This document shows positions 18,869 through 28,045 of a stretch of 64,000 nt of DNA, one piece after another (position 1 is the first letter of the stretch; each line of letters starts with the position of its first letter). Below the pieces are notes generated by a model that was not told the DNA's origin, searched no databases, and saw only the letters and a list, made by a program, of their open reading frames with translations. Source of the stretch: Paraburkholderia silvatlantica (GTDB taxonomy: Bacteria > Pseudomonadota > Gammaproteobacteria > Burkholderiales > Burkholderiaceae); assembly GCF_003096715.1 (NCBI RefSeq), contig NZ_QEOL01000017.1, forward strand, positions 62,001 to 126,000, read 5' to 3'. The translations under genes were made by a program, and so were the position numbers.

Positions 18869-18901
18869 AACCCGCCTGGAATCGTTTCCAGGCGGGTTTT
18901 T
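18869..18901 (+). terminator. Terminator between rpsU and yqeY
   Basis: Inverted repeat AACCCGCCTGGAA / TTTCCAGGCGGGTT around a TCG loop, followed by a T-run. The stem is 12-13 bp, the strongest hairpin in the core part of the window. It would attenuate read-through from rpsU into yqeY-dnaG-rpoD. Confidence 0.85.
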
Positions 18902-18936
18902 GCATTCCAGCAACCCCAACGTATTTCAGGTGAGTG

Positions 18937-19383
18937 ATGAGTCTCAAAGACCAGATCAACGACGACATGAAAACCGCGATGCGCGCGCGCGAAAGCGAAC
19001 GCCTCGCCACGATTCGTCTGCTGCTCGCCGCTATCAAGCAACGTGAAGTCGACGATCGCGTGACGCTCGACGACGCGGGCATCACGGCCGTCATCGACAA
19101 GATGATCAAGCAGCGCAAGGACTCGATCAGCCAGTTCGAGGCCGCGGGCCGCACCGATCTCGTCGAGAAGGAAGCCGCCGAGCTGGCCGTCCTGACCGCC
19201 TATATGCCCGCGCAGCTCTCGGACGCCGAGATCGCCGCCGAAGTGCAGGCCGCCGTCGCCCAGGTGGGCGCAGCCGGCCCGCAGGACATGGGCAAGGTGA
19301 TGGGTGTGCTCAAGCCGAAGCTGGCCGGGCGCGCCGACATGACGGCCGTTTCCGGGCTCGTCAAAGCCGCGCTCTCGAAGTAA
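18937..19383 (+). CDS. yqeY: GatB/YqeY domain-containing protein
   Basis: A 148-aa protein beginning MSLKDQINDDMKTAMRARE, with the KQRKDSISQFEAAGR segment and the C-terminal GKVMGVLKPKLAGRADMTAVSGLVKAAL, which match the YqeY family over its full length. The C-terminal part resembles the tail of GatB, suggesting tRNA interaction; the cellular role is unknown. A GTG one codon upstream is an alternative start. It lies between rpsU and dnaG as in most Burkholderia. Confidence 0.93.
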   Translation: MSLKDQINDDMKTAMRARESERLATIRLLLAAIKQREVDDRVTLDDAGITAVIDKMIKQRKDSISQFEAAGRTDLVEKEAAELAVLTAYMPAQLSDAEIAAEVQAAVAQVGAAGPQDMGKVMGVLKPKLAGRADMTAVSGLVKAALSK

Positions 19384-19511
19384 GCGCACCCGGCTCGCAC
19401 GCGGCGCCGGCCCAAGGGCGACGCCGCGAGGCCCGTACGTCACGCGTATGTCACGCTTATGTTACGTATAGGGCCGCGCGAGCCCCCGGCTGCCCAAGCG
19501 CGCTCGCTTCG

Positions 19512-21392
19512 ATGATTCCGCATTCGTTCCTGCAGGACCTGCTGAACCGCGTCGATATCGTCGACGTGGTGGGTCGCTACGTGCAGCTCAAGAAGGGCGG
19601 CGCGAACTTCATGGGCTTGTGTCCGTTCCACAACGAGAAGAGCCCTTCGTTCACGGTTAGTCCAACCAAGCAGTTCTATCACTGCTTCGGCTGTGGCGCG
19701 CACGGCACCGCCATCGGCTTCCTCATGGAGCATGCGGGACTGACGTTCCCCGAGGCCGTCAACGAACTCGCCCAGTCGGTCGGCCTGACCGTGCCGCAGG
19801 AGCCTTCGCCCATGCGTGGCGGCGGCGGTGGGGCCGGCGCGGCGGGCGGCTATGCTCCGGCTGCCTCGAAGGCCGTTACCACGGCGCTTTCCGACGTCAT
19901 GCAGACCGCCTGCGACTACTACCGCAAGGAGCTGCGCAGCGCGGCCAACGCCATTCAGTACCTCAAGAAGCGCGGGCTCACGGGCGAAATCGCCGCACGC
20001 TTCGGCCTCGGCTACGCGCCCGATGGATGGCAGAACCTCGAAACTGCGTTTACCCACTATCGCGACGATGCGCTGGTCGAGGCTGGCCTCGTGATCGTCA
20101 GCGAAAAGCAGGACGCGCAGGGCCAGCCGCGCCGCTACGACCGTTTCCGCGACCGCGTGATGTTCCCGATCCGCAACGTGAAGGGTCAGGTCATCGGCTT
20201 TGGCGGCCGCGTGCTGGACGGCGGCGAGCCCAAGTATTTGAATTCCCCGGAAACGCCGCTATTTAACAAGGGCAGCGAACTGTACGGGTTGTTCGAGGCG
20301 CGCCTCGCGATCCGGGAACAGCGCTATGTTCTGGTGGTCGAGGGATATATGGACGTCGTCGCGCTCGCGCAGCTGGGTTTCCAGAACGCCGTGGCGACGC
20401 TCGGCACCGCGTGCACGCCGATCCACGTGCAGAAGCTCATGCGTCAGACCGACACGGTGATCTTCAGCTTCGACGGCGACTCGGCGGGCCGCCGCGCCGC
20501 GCGCCGTGCGCTCGATGCGTGCCTGCCGCACGCGGCCGATAACCGCACGATCCGCTTCCTGTTCCTGCCCCAGGAGCACGACCCGGACAGCTACGTGCGC
20601 GAATTCGGCGCCGAGGCGTTCTCGGAGCAGGTCGAGCGGGCCATGCCGCTGTCCCAGTTCATGCTCAACGAGGTACTGGCGGACAAGGAACTGGACCAGC
20701 CGGAAGGGCGCGCACGGGCGCTGTTCGACGCGAAGCCGCTGCTGCAGGCGCTGCCGGCGAACGCCCTGCGGGCGCAGATCATGCACATGTTCGCGGACCG
20801 CCTGGACGTGCCGTTCGAGGAGGTGGCGGCGCTGTGCGAAGTCGATGCGCGCATTGCCCAGGCGGCGCGCCAGGCGCCCGCACGCAAGGATCGGCACCTG
20901 GTGACCGGTATCGAGCGCAAGGCGCTGCGCAACCTCGTGATGCACCCGCGCATCGTGCTGAAACTGGAGGAAGAGGCCGAAAAGGCGTTGATTGGACTGA
21001 CGCGCCACGGCGAGCTGTTCGAGGAAGTGACCACCCACGCGCGGGCGCTGGGCGACTCGGCGGAATTTCAGCTCCTTTCGGACCTGCTGAGAAATGGGGC
21101 CAATGCTCCAACCTTCGAGGAGATTTTTCGCGAAATTCTGGACTATGATGAAAACGTTCGGGATTTGCTGATGAAAAATCCGGAAGATGACGCTGCGGTG
21201 GAGGAGCGCCGCGAGCAGGAGCGGCTCGTGAGCGAAGAATTGATGGCGGCAATCCTGAAGATGCGGTACGACGCCTGTTGCGAGCGGCTGGACGCGCTTT
21301 CGCGGCAGTCGCGCCATACGCCCGAGGAACTTGCCGAATTGATGTCACTGAATCAGACGCGGGCTGACATGAAACGTCAGCTCGGTTTGTAG
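19512..21392 (+). CDS. dnaG: DNA primase
   Basis: A 626-aa primase that makes RNA primers at replication forks. The N-terminal CHC2-type zinc site is C37-P-F-H40 with C58 and C61. The Toprim catalytic core has VVEGYMDVVALAQ and FDGDSAGRRAARRAL, holding the metal-binding Glu and Asp residues. A C-terminal helicase-binding domain follows. A Gly-rich linker (near residue 98, GGGGGAGAAGG) separates the zinc and polymerase domains. The ATG at 19512 gives the expected MIPHSFLQDLLNRVDIVDVV N-terminus. Confidence 0.97.
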   Translation: MIPHSFLQDLLNRVDIVDVVGRYVQLKKGGANFMGLCPFHNEKSPSFTVSPTKQFYHCFGCGAHGTAIGFLMEHAGLTFPEAVNELAQSVGLTVPQEPSPMRGGGGGAGAAGGYAPAASKAVTTALSDVMQTACDYYRKELRSAANAIQYLKKRGLTGEIAARFGLGYAPDGWQNLETAFTHYRDDALVEAGLVIVSEKQDAQGQPRRYDRFRDRVMFPIRNVKGQVIGFGGRVLDGGEPKYLNSPETPLFNKGSELYGLFEARLAIREQRYVLVVEGYMDVVALAQLGFQNAVATLGTACTPIHVQKLMRQTDTVIFSFDGDSAGRRAARRALDACLPHAADNRTIRFLFLPQEHDPDSYVREFGAEAFSEQVERAMPLSQFMLNEVLADKELDQPEGRARALFDAKPLLQALPANALRAQIMHMFADRLDVPFEEVAALCEVDARIAQAARQAPARKDRHLVTGIERKALRNLVMHPRIVLKLEEEAEKALIGLTRHGELFEEVTTHARALGDSAEFQLLSDLLRNGANAPTFEEIFREILDYDENVRDLLMKNPEDDAAVEERREQERLVSEELMAAILKMRYDACCERLDALSRQSRHTPEELAELMSLNQTRADMKRQLGL

Positions 21393-21528
21393 GGGAAGGA
21401 CCGCGCGGGGAGATTATTGCACTGCGTGGTAAAATAACAGGTTTTCAGCGGTTTGTTTTTGTTTTTTCCGGGTGGGCATAATGGGTTGGGGTAACCCGTG
21501 AATGTCCAGTTTTCCAGCAAGGGGCGGA

Positions 21529-23943
21529 ATGGCAATGGCAAAGACTACAGGCGGAAAAAAGGCAACAGGCAAGGGCCCGACGGGGCCGACCAGCAAGGTC
21601 ACAAAGGCCGCAGTTGCCAGTTCTTCCGCCCGGTCGTCGGGCAGTGAGTCCACCAACCGTTCTGAACCGGCTACCCGGAAGAGGTCGATGACTGTTTCGG
21701 CTGCGCGAGCAGCGCCGGGACGTGCGGCGAAAGCCGCTACGCAGCCGGCAACGAAGCGGTCCGGTTCGAGAAGTGCAAGGGAAGTGCCTGCCGTCGAGGA
21801 CGATGCGGCAGAGCGCGAGGCTCAAGCATCCACGGTTCAAGAGGCTGTTGTCCAGCAGCCGCGAGTCGAGACACTAGCCGGTACGGCGAACTCCATGACG
21901 AAAAAGCTGAATGAAGTACCCGTCGATGACGACGCAAACCAGAGCGAAGACAGCACCCCCGCCGCGGGCAAGGTCGAAAAGACCACCCGTGCGCGCGACC
22001 GGCGAGCGAAGGAAAAGGCGCTGCTAAAAGACGCGTTCGCGTCGTCGCAGCCCGGCACCGTCGAGGAGCTCGAGGAGCGCCGCACGAAGCTGCGTGCGCT
22101 CATCAAGCTCGGCAAGGAGCGCGGCTTCCTCACCTATGCGGAAATCAACGATCACCTCCCGGACAACTTCACGGAAACCGAGGCGATCGAAGGCATCATC
22201 AGCACGTTCAACGACATGGGCGTGGCCGTCTACGAGCAGGCGCCCGACGCCGAAACGCTGCTGCTCAACGACAACGCGCCCAACGCTTCTTCGGACGACG
22301 AAGTGGAAGAGGAAGCGGAAGTTGCGCTCTCCACCGTCGACTCCGAATTTGGCCGCACGACCGACCCGGTGCGTATGTACATGCGCGAAATGGGCACGGT
22401 CGAGCTCCTCACGCGCGAAGGCGAAATCGAAATCGCCAAGCGCATTGAAGACGGCCTCAAGCACATGGTCATGGCGATCTCCGCCTGCCCGACCACCATT
22501 GCCGACATCCTCGCCATGGCCGAACGCGTGGCGAACGACGAGATTCGCGTGGACGAGCTCGTCGACGGCCTGATCGATCCGAACGCCGAAGACACCGACG
22601 GCTTCAACGCCAAGGAAGCGGAAGAGATCGAAAACGAGGACGAAGAGGAAGAGGCGGAAGAGGAAGAAGAAGAGGAGGAGGAAGAGGACGACGGCGCGGC
22701 GCAGGCGACGGCCAACGCGGCGCAGCTCGAAGCCCTCAAGCGAGCCTCGCTCGAAAAATTTGCCCTCATCAGCGAATGGTTCGACAAGATGCGCCGCGCG
22801 TTCGAGAAGGAAGGCTACAAGTCGAAGTCCTACCTCAAGGCGCAGGAAACCATCCAGAACGAGCTGATGTCGATCCGCTTCACGGCGCGCACTGTCGAGC
22901 GCCTGTGCGACACGCTGCGTGCGCAGGTGGACGAAGTGCGCCAGGTCGAACGTCAGATTCTGCATACGGTCGTGGACAAGTGCGGCATGCCGCGCTCGGA
23001 GTTCATCGCGCGTTTCCCGGGCAATGAAACCGACCTCGAGTGGTCGGAGAAGATCGTCGGCGAGAGCCATGCGTATAGCGGCATCCTTTCGCGCAACATT
23101 CCGGCGATCCGCGAACAGCAGCAGCGCCTGCTCGATCTGCAGGCGCGCGTGGTGCTGCCGCTCAAGGACCTGAAAGAGACCAACCGCCAGATGGCGGCCG
23201 GTGAACTCAAGGCACGCCAGGCGAAGCGCGAGATGACCGAGGCGAACCTGCGTCTCGTGATCTCGATTGCAAAGAAGTACACGAACCGCGGCCTGCAGTT
23301 CCTCGACCTGATCCAGGAAGGCAACATTGGCCTGATGAAGGCAGTGGACAAGTTCGAATATCGTCGCGGCTACAAGTTCTCGACCTACGCGACGTGGTGG
23401 ATCCGCCAGGCCATCACGCGTTCGATCGCGGACCAGGCGCGTACGATCCGCATTCCGGTTCACATGATCGAAACGATCAACAAGATGAACCGCATTTCGC
23501 GGCAGATCCTGCAGGAAACCGGTCTCGAGCCGGATCCGGCAACGCTTGCCGAGAAGATGGAAATGCCGGAGGACAAGATCCGCAAGATCATGAAGATCGC
23601 GAAGGAGCCGATCTCCATGGAAACGCCGATCGGCGACGACGACGATTCGCATCTGGGCGACTTCATCGAGGACAACAATACGGTGGCGCCTGCCGACGCC
23701 GCGCTGCACGCCTCGATGCGCGACGTCGTGAAGGACGTGCTCGACTCGCTGACGCCGCGCGAGGCGAAGGTGCTGCGCATGCGCTTCGGTATCGAGATGA
23801 GCACCGATCACACGCTCGAAGAAGTGGGCAAGCAGTTCGACGTGACGCGCGAGCGCATTCGCCAGATCGAAGCAAAGGCGCTGCGCAAGCTGCGCCACCC
23901 GAGCCGTTCGGACAAGCTCAAGTCCTTCCTTGAAGGAAATTGA
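21529..23943 (+). CDS. rpoD: RNA polymerase sigma factor RpoD (sigma-70)
   Basis: An 804-aa primary sigma factor. After a Lys/Ala/Ser-rich N-terminal extension come region 1.1, a very acidic stretch near residue 370 (a run of Glu), region 2 with YATWWIRQAITRSIADQ that recognises the -10 element, region 3 with IRIPVHMIE, and region 4 with a helix-turn-helix (LEEVGKQFDVTRERIRQIE) that recognises the -35. The frame is open to 21502; ATG 21529 follows AGGGGCGGA, and ATG 21535 is an alternative. Last gene of the dnaG-rpoD unit. Confidence 0.97.
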   Translation: MAMAKTTGGKKATGKGPTGPTSKVTKAAVASSSARSSGSESTNRSEPATRKRSMTVSAARAAPGRAAKAATQPATKRSGSRSAREVPAVEDDAAEREAQASTVQEAVVQQPRVETLAGTANSMTKKLNEVPVDDDANQSEDSTPAAGKVEKTTRARDRRAKEKALLKDAFASSQPGTVEELEERRTKLRALIKLGKERGFLTYAEINDHLPDNFTETEAIEGIISTFNDMGVAVYEQAPDAETLLLNDNAPNASSDDEVEEEAEVALSTVDSEFGRTTDPVRMYMREMGTVELLTREGEIEIAKRIEDGLKHMVMAISACPTTIADILAMAERVANDEIRVDELVDGLIDPNAEDTDGFNAKEAEEIENEDEEEEAEEEEEEEEEEDDGAAQATANAAQLEALKRASLEKFALISEWFDKMRRAFEKEGYKSKSYLKAQETIQNELMSIRFTARTVERLCDTLRAQVDEVRQVERQILHTVVDKCGMPRSEFIARFPGNETDLEWSEKIVGESHAYSGILSRNIPAIREQQQRLLDLQARVVLPLKDLKETNRQMAAGELKARQAKREMTEANLRLVISIAKKYTNRGLQFLDLIQEGNIGLMKAVDKFEYRRGYKFSTYATWWIRQAITRSIADQARTIRIPVHMIETINKMNRISRQILQETGLEPDPATLAEKMEMPEDKIRKIMKIAKEPISMETPIGDDDDSHLGDFIEDNNTVAPADAALHASMRDVVKDVLDSLTPREAKVLRMRFGIEMSTDHTLEEVGKQFDVTRERIRQIEAKALRKLRHPSRSDKLKSFLEGN

Positions 23944-24026
23944 GATTGGTTAGCTTTAATGCACAGAAGTCATGTGCAAGATGGCCAGGCCGACCCGCTT
24001 TCGTGTAGTATGTCGGCCTGTCATCG

Positions 24027-24060
24027 AAAAGCCCGGCCTTTGGGTAGACCGGGCTTTTTT
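24027..24060 (+). terminator. Terminator after rpoD
   Basis: AAAAGCCCGG / CCGGGCTTTT inverted repeat with a 12-base loop and a terminal T6 run. It closes the dnaG-rpoD transcript about 85 bases after the stop codon. Confidence 0.85.
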
Positions 24061-24109
24061 GTTGACACGTCATCGTTGTTTTGTTTGTCGCTACGCTTCG
24101 TAGCTTCGT

Positions 24110-24197
24110 GGGCCGGACGCCGTGTTGGTTGCAGGCAGCGGACTCATAATCCGCCTCCGAAAGGACATCGTGGGTTCGAATCCCACCCGGCCCACCA
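24110..24197 (+). tRNA. tRNA with CAU anticodon and long variable arm (Met or Ile2)
   Basis: Cloverleaf read by eye: acceptor stem GGGCCGG (24110-24116) with CCGGCCC, D-arm starting GCC and ending GGC, anticodon stem GCGGA/TCCGC around the loop CTCATAA (anticodon CAT), T-arm GTGGG-TTCGAAT-CCCAC, discriminator A and an encoded CCA. The region between anticodon and T stems is 15 nt (CTCCGAAAGGACATC) and can form a TCC/GGA mini-stem with a GAAA loop, as in class II tRNAs. A CAU anticodon fits elongator Met, or Ile if the C is lysidinylated; I cannot decide. It stands 3' of rpoD, and the accessory island starts immediately after it. Confidence 0.85.
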
Positions 24198-24201
24198 AGG
24201 G

Positions 24202-24258
24202 TTTGCGGACGATTCAAAGTCCAAAAATATTTCCGCAAATCAACGCCATTTCCGCAAA
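24202..24258. repeat. Short repeat cluster TTTCCGCAAA beside the tRNA
   Basis: Two direct copies of TTTCCGCAAA (24230-24239, 24249-24258) and one inverted core TTTGCGGA (24202-24209), all within 60 bases after the tRNA. Two more direct copies lie at 45823-45832 and 45841-45850, next to an integrase remnant. They could be arm-type integrase binding sites of an element that used this tRNA; this is inference. Confidence 0.5.
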
Positions 24259-24303
24259 ATAGGAGGGCGTTTAGATGCCTGTGACTTTCGACGAGGCTAA
24301 GGG

Positions 24304-25789
24304 CATGTCGTTATACACAACGTCACCGCCGGTCCGCGGCGGCGAGAAAGGTCGTCTACGTTCAATGACATAGCCGCCGCGCTTGTAAACTGTCGGCGTT
24401 TGCCGTTTACTCTCCGCTTTTGAGCGGACGCCTTGGTCACGGAATCGACGCCCTGGACACAAACGGAATTCGAGCAACTGGACCTTGGCGACGCGCGCCT
24501 GAACAAGCGAGCGAGGCTTTTGATGGAAAGGATGGCGGCCGACCCGACGGCCAGCGTGCCGCAGGCAGGTCATGGTTGGGGCGAAACGATAGCGGCGTAC
24601 CGCTTCTTCGATAACGAGAAGGTCCAGTGGCATGCGATTCTGGAGCCGCATTGGCAGCAGACGCAAAAACGGATGCAAACGCATCAGGTCGTGCTCTGTC
24701 TTCAAGACACCACCGAGCTTGATTTCAATGGTCAGGATGCGCTCGGATTGGGGCCGCTGACGTATGAGGCGCAGCGGGGGATGTTTGTTCACCCGACCTA
24801 TGCGGTGACGCCGCAGCGCGAGCCGTTGGGCATCCTGGACGCCTGGATGTGGGCCCGCGAGAAGAAGGACGACTCGGGCCGACGCGGTGGCCCGAAGGAA
24901 AGTTTGCGTTGGATCGAAGGCTACGAGCGCATCGCCGAGATGGCGCCGGATATGCGGTCCACCCGCTTGGTGTATGTGGCCGACCGCGAAGCGGATCTGA
25001 TGGCGTTGATGGAGCGCGCCGATGCGTTGGGCAACCCGGCCGACTGGCTGGTACGTGCCGCGCATAACCGCAGCCTGCCTGAGGGCGATAAATTGTGGGA
25101 GCGCGCCACGCACGACGAAGCGGTGGGCGAAATCGCCTTCCCGATGGCCGCGCGCCAAGGTGTGAAAGCGCGCACGGTGCGCCAGCGCCTGTGGCTGCAG
25201 CGCGTGCAGTTGCCCGCGAGCAAGAGCAAAAGCGTCGCTGCAACGTGCCTGGTTGCGCGCGAGTTTGACGCACCCGCCGGTGTGAAGCCGATCGAATGGC
25301 GCTTGCTGACTAACCGTACGGCGACCACGCTGGATGAAGCTGCCGAATTGATCGAGTGGTATCGGGCGAGATGGGAAATCGAAATCCTGTTCAACGTTCT
25401 GAAGAACGGCTGTCAGGTCGAAGAACTGCAGCTGGGCACGATTGAGCGACTCGAGCGTGCGTTGGCACTGTTCCTTGTGGTGGCTTGGCGCGTGACCTAT
25501 CTGATGCGGCTGGGCCGGACCTGCCCTGATTTAGACGCGCGTCTGTTCTTCGATCCCGATGAAATTCGGGCTGCGTACCTGCTTACAAAAACGCCCAGAT
25601 CTGTGCAACCCAAGCTCAACGAAGTGTTGCGCCTGGTCGCACGCCTCGGCGGTTTCCTCGCTCGCAAGGGCGACGGCGAACCCGGCGCGGAGACCATCTG
25701 GAAGGGACTTACGAAAGTTCATATCGCCGCACAAACCATGCGCTTATTGCGCGATGACGGTGATGCCGACACTTCTGTATAACGACATG
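24304..25789 (+). mobile_element. IS4-family insertion sequence (IS50/Tn5-like group)
   Basis: An element of about 1.49 kb holding one transposase gene. The left end reads CATGTCGTTATACAC inward and the right end, on the other strand, CATGTCGTTATACAG; these are matching terminal inverted repeats. No matching 9-bp target duplication is visible in the flanks, so the ends may be off by a few bases or the element has been rearranged. It sits just after the tRNA at the left edge of the island. Confidence 0.8.
24433..25782 (+). CDS. IS4-family transposase
   Basis: A 449-aa DDE transposase related to Tn5 Tnp. The catalytic Asp residues are probably in LCLQDTTELDF near residue 97 and VYVADREADLM near residue 183. 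The Glu lies in YRARWEIEILFNVLK near residue 314, an exact fit to the IS4-family Y-x2-R-x3-E-x6-K signature. The frame begins at a TTG, and the stop lies 7 bases before the right terminal repeat, so the gene fills the element and looks intact. Confidence 0.88.
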   Translation: MVTESTPWTQTEFEQLDLGDARLNKRARLLMERMAADPTASVPQAGHGWGETIAAYRFFDNEKVQWHAILEPHWQQTQKRMQTHQVVLCLQDTTELDFNGQDALGLGPLTYEAQRGMFVHPTYAVTPQREPLGILDAWMWAREKKDDSGRRGGPKESLRWIEGYERIAEMAPDMRSTRLVYVADREADLMALMERADALGNPADWLVRAAHNRSLPEGDKLWERATHDEAVGEIAFPMAARQGVKARTVRQRLWLQRVQLPASKSKSVAATCLVAREFDAPAGVKPIEWRLLTNRTATTLDEAAELIEWYRARWEIEILFNVLKNGCQVEELQLGTIERLERALALFLVVAWRVTYLMRLGRTCPDLDARLFFDPDEIRAAYLLTKTPRSVQPKLNEVLRLVARLGGFLARKGDGEPGAETIWKGLTKVHIAAQTMRLLRDDGDADTSV

Positions 25790-26009
25790 GTTTTAGTGGT
25801 GATATTGAAAATCGGATAGCAATTAGTCGGTGTTTTTAAAACTAGAGTAAATACTCTAAAGTGTGAGGCCGCCGTGCGTGGGGGAGGTGGACTGCCACTT
25901 CTGGCAGATCGTCGGACACGGCATCCGTACCTCTTGGGGCTGCGATGGGCTTCCGGCATGAATCATGGCGGAGGCGAACGTGGGGTGGCCCTAAAGGTGC
26001 AGCCACCGT

Positions 26010-26903
26010 TTATTCGTCAGTGCTGGCCTGACGGTCATCACTGTCTGTCAACCATCGTCGAAGTCGTTTCAACGCTTTTTCATCGCTGATTCCCAGCGCA
26101 GGGTCGAGCAACACAAAATTGCCGGCCAGTTCACCGGGTTCTCGGCCGAAGAGATGGGCATAGAAAACCGAGTCGTCCAGCGCCAACCAGTTTCGTAGCC
26201 CTTTTCCCATCGCATACGACGCGATCACGTCTGTTCTGCCTGAGCCGTTTCGCAGATAACTGAATCGCGGCTTCATGTCCCGGGTGGTGTCAACGACGCG
26301 CCGCGCGAGGTCGGGTGGAAGGTAGGCAGTGACCTGGGTGGTCGGAAGCCTTTGCAGCCAGGATGTCGTGAGGACGATCTCCACGGCGGGATAGGGCTGG
26401 AGAATCTCAGCCAGAATCGGAGCGAATTCGAAAAGCGGTCTGCCGGAGTCCAGGGTGATCTTGCCTTTGTCGCCTATATAGGCATGGCCGGCATGCAGCG
26501 TACCGTCGTAGTCCACGAACAGTGTCGGTGTGGTGCGCTCGGGAATGAGAACAGGCTTCGTGCCGGTCGTCCTGGTAGCCGATTGCTTCGCGGCGATTTC
26601 AAGCCAGTTCACCGTATGGCCAACGGCCAGCAAGGCATCGTCGGCGTCCGCCCTCGACATGATGAGCGTTGCGAGCCCGAACTCCTTCAGCACCTTGAAC
26701 AGGTGCACGGTACCGACAGATCGTCCGGCTTCAATGCGGGTAAGTACGTTTACCGTTACGCCGATGTAGTCGGCGGCGTCGAGAAGCGTCAGTTCGCTCG
26801 CCAGCCGGGTACGTTGCACCGCTTGCCCTAGCGCTTTGAGATCTGTCACGAGCGGACATGGTTTGGAGCCGGTGTCGTCGGGGGAGGGCGGCATGCTGGC
26901 CAT
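26010..26903 (-). CDS. XRE-type HTH protein fused to a HAD (Swiss-army-knife RNA-repair-like) domain
   Basis: A 297-aa protein. Residues about 24-80 look like an XRE/HipB helix-turn-helix (LGQAVQRTRLASELTLLDAA followed by VLTRIEAGR). Residues about 125-285 carry a HAD fold with FVDYDGTLH as motif I and IVLTTSW as motif II, and end in GNFVLLDPALGISDEKAL. The HAD part resembles the HAD_SAK_2 group found with RNA-repair or conflict proteins. A DNA-binding sensor with a phosphatase-like domain is inferred. The C-terminal part is duplicated as a remnant at 46.95-47.09 kb, in the same orientation. Confidence 0.65.
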   Translation of the reverse strand: MASMPPSPDDTGSKPCPLVTDLKALGQAVQRTRLASELTLLDAADYIGVTVNVLTRIEAGRSVGTVHLFKVLKEFGLATLIMSRADADDALLAVGHTVNWLEIAAKQSATRTTGTKPVLIPERTTPTLFVDYDGTLHAGHAYIGDKGKITLDSGRPLFEFAPILAEILQPYPAVEIVLTTSWLQRLPTTQVTAYLPPDLARRVVDTTRDMKPRFSYLRNGSGRTDVIASYAMGKGLRNWLALDDSVFYAHLFGREPGELAGNFVLLDPALGISDEKALKRLRRWLTDSDDRQASTDE

Positions 26904-26924
26904 ACTGACGAGGAAGATCCGTTG
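26887..26924. repeat. 38-bp direct repeat, copy A
   Basis: A 38-bp segment covering the start codon of the XRE-HAD gene; it recurs at 27505-27542 with two mismatches in the same orientation. It marks a partial duplication of the 5' end of the gene. Confidence 0.7.
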
Positions 26925-28045
26925 GGGGTGGGCGAACCTAAGCGCGAATCACGCGGGCTGTCGGACGGCGTCTGGAGCGGGTGCGTCTATGAGAGCGTAT
27001 TTGCGCGCGTCGCAGCGCGGCTTTCATGACGCGTCCGATTCGTCGTGGCGGTAGCTTGAGTAGCTGTCTGCAGCCTTACGCGCGAGCGTACAGATCGCGT
27101 ACGCCAGCTGAACAGCGCCAGCTCGTGCCGCGGCGTTGAATTTCCGCGCAGGTTGCCCGAGACCAGCGCGACGAAAGCAGATGCGGGTACTGTCGCGTCG
27201 CCGGGCGCGAAAATATATGACATCCATGGTCGTAATTGCTCACAAACGTTGACACGAATTCCCGACCGGTATTGACGTGGCCGAAGTGCGCCCAATCGAC
27301 CAGACCGATCTTGCCTAGCAACGCGGGTGGCCGTTGGATAGCTGCGGTTCGCGGCGGCAGGCAGTGTGACCGGACCGGGCACGGGGAGTCGTGCGGTGTA
27401 TCTGTCCCAGACGGTGCATTCATGTGCTTACGCGCGGTCGTCATCGGCGGCTCCTCATAGAGGGCTCCTCTCTTCCTCTTGCTGCGAGATGCTCCTAGAG
27501 CAATGGCGGCATGCTGGCCATGCCGACGAGGAAGATCCGTTGCGAGTAGGCCAAATGCACGATTTCACGCTATACGAGTTGGCCAGAGCGGCGCTTGAGC
27601 GCTGATGGGAGGGCGACTCTCGCGAATATGGATTGTTGGACAGCGGCCGGCGTAGGGCGAGCCGCTCGTGCGCAAAGGCCTTACGTAAACCTATGGCGCT
27701 GTCACTGGGAACACCAGTCGTGCGCCACGACGCGCCACTTGGTGGCCTGCACATTTAGATATATGAGATTCGAGTATCTGAATGTGACGAAGACGTCGTG
27801 TGGAGGTAGTGGATTTTGCTTGCGTTCTAGTGACCACGCGCTACGGGAGCGTGCTGCCGGTGATGCAAAACGCATAATGTCGCTTCTCAAGACGATTGTT
27901 TAACCCAGCGCACGAAGCCCTGAGCAGATTCGGTCTTGGCGGAGGGACTGTATAAAAACACAGGGGTCGGATTATGCCGATTTTGAGCGAAACTCATCGA
28001 CTAAAAGCATAATGCGTTTAACAGACCAGTATCGGGGGCAGGACT
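26925..28045. other. Gene-poor debris region with a 38-bp repeat copy B
   Basis: About 1.1 kb in which I see no intact gene. A minus-strand frame at 27076-27444 and another at 26987-27382 cover the same stretch without family resemblance. Copy B of the 38-bp repeat (27505-27542) is followed by a plus-strand tail EEDPLRVGQMHDFTLYELARAALER (ending 27605) that looks protein-like but has no start of its own. The stretch after 27900 is AT-richer and probably holds the promoter of the broken nuclease gene. I read the region as remains of earlier insertions. Confidence 0.4.

Noticed and set aside
22620..22690. Run of GAA/GAG codons as a possible repeat expansion
   Set aside because: It encodes the acidic stretch normal for RpoD of this group.
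22024..23898. A 624-codon minus-strand frame across rpoD
   Set aside because: Antisense shadow of rpoD; no recognisable motif.
26987..27444. Two overlapping minus-strand frames as a possible gene
   Set aside because: No family resemblance, no good ribosome-binding site, and the two frames cannot be joined convincingly; described only as debris.
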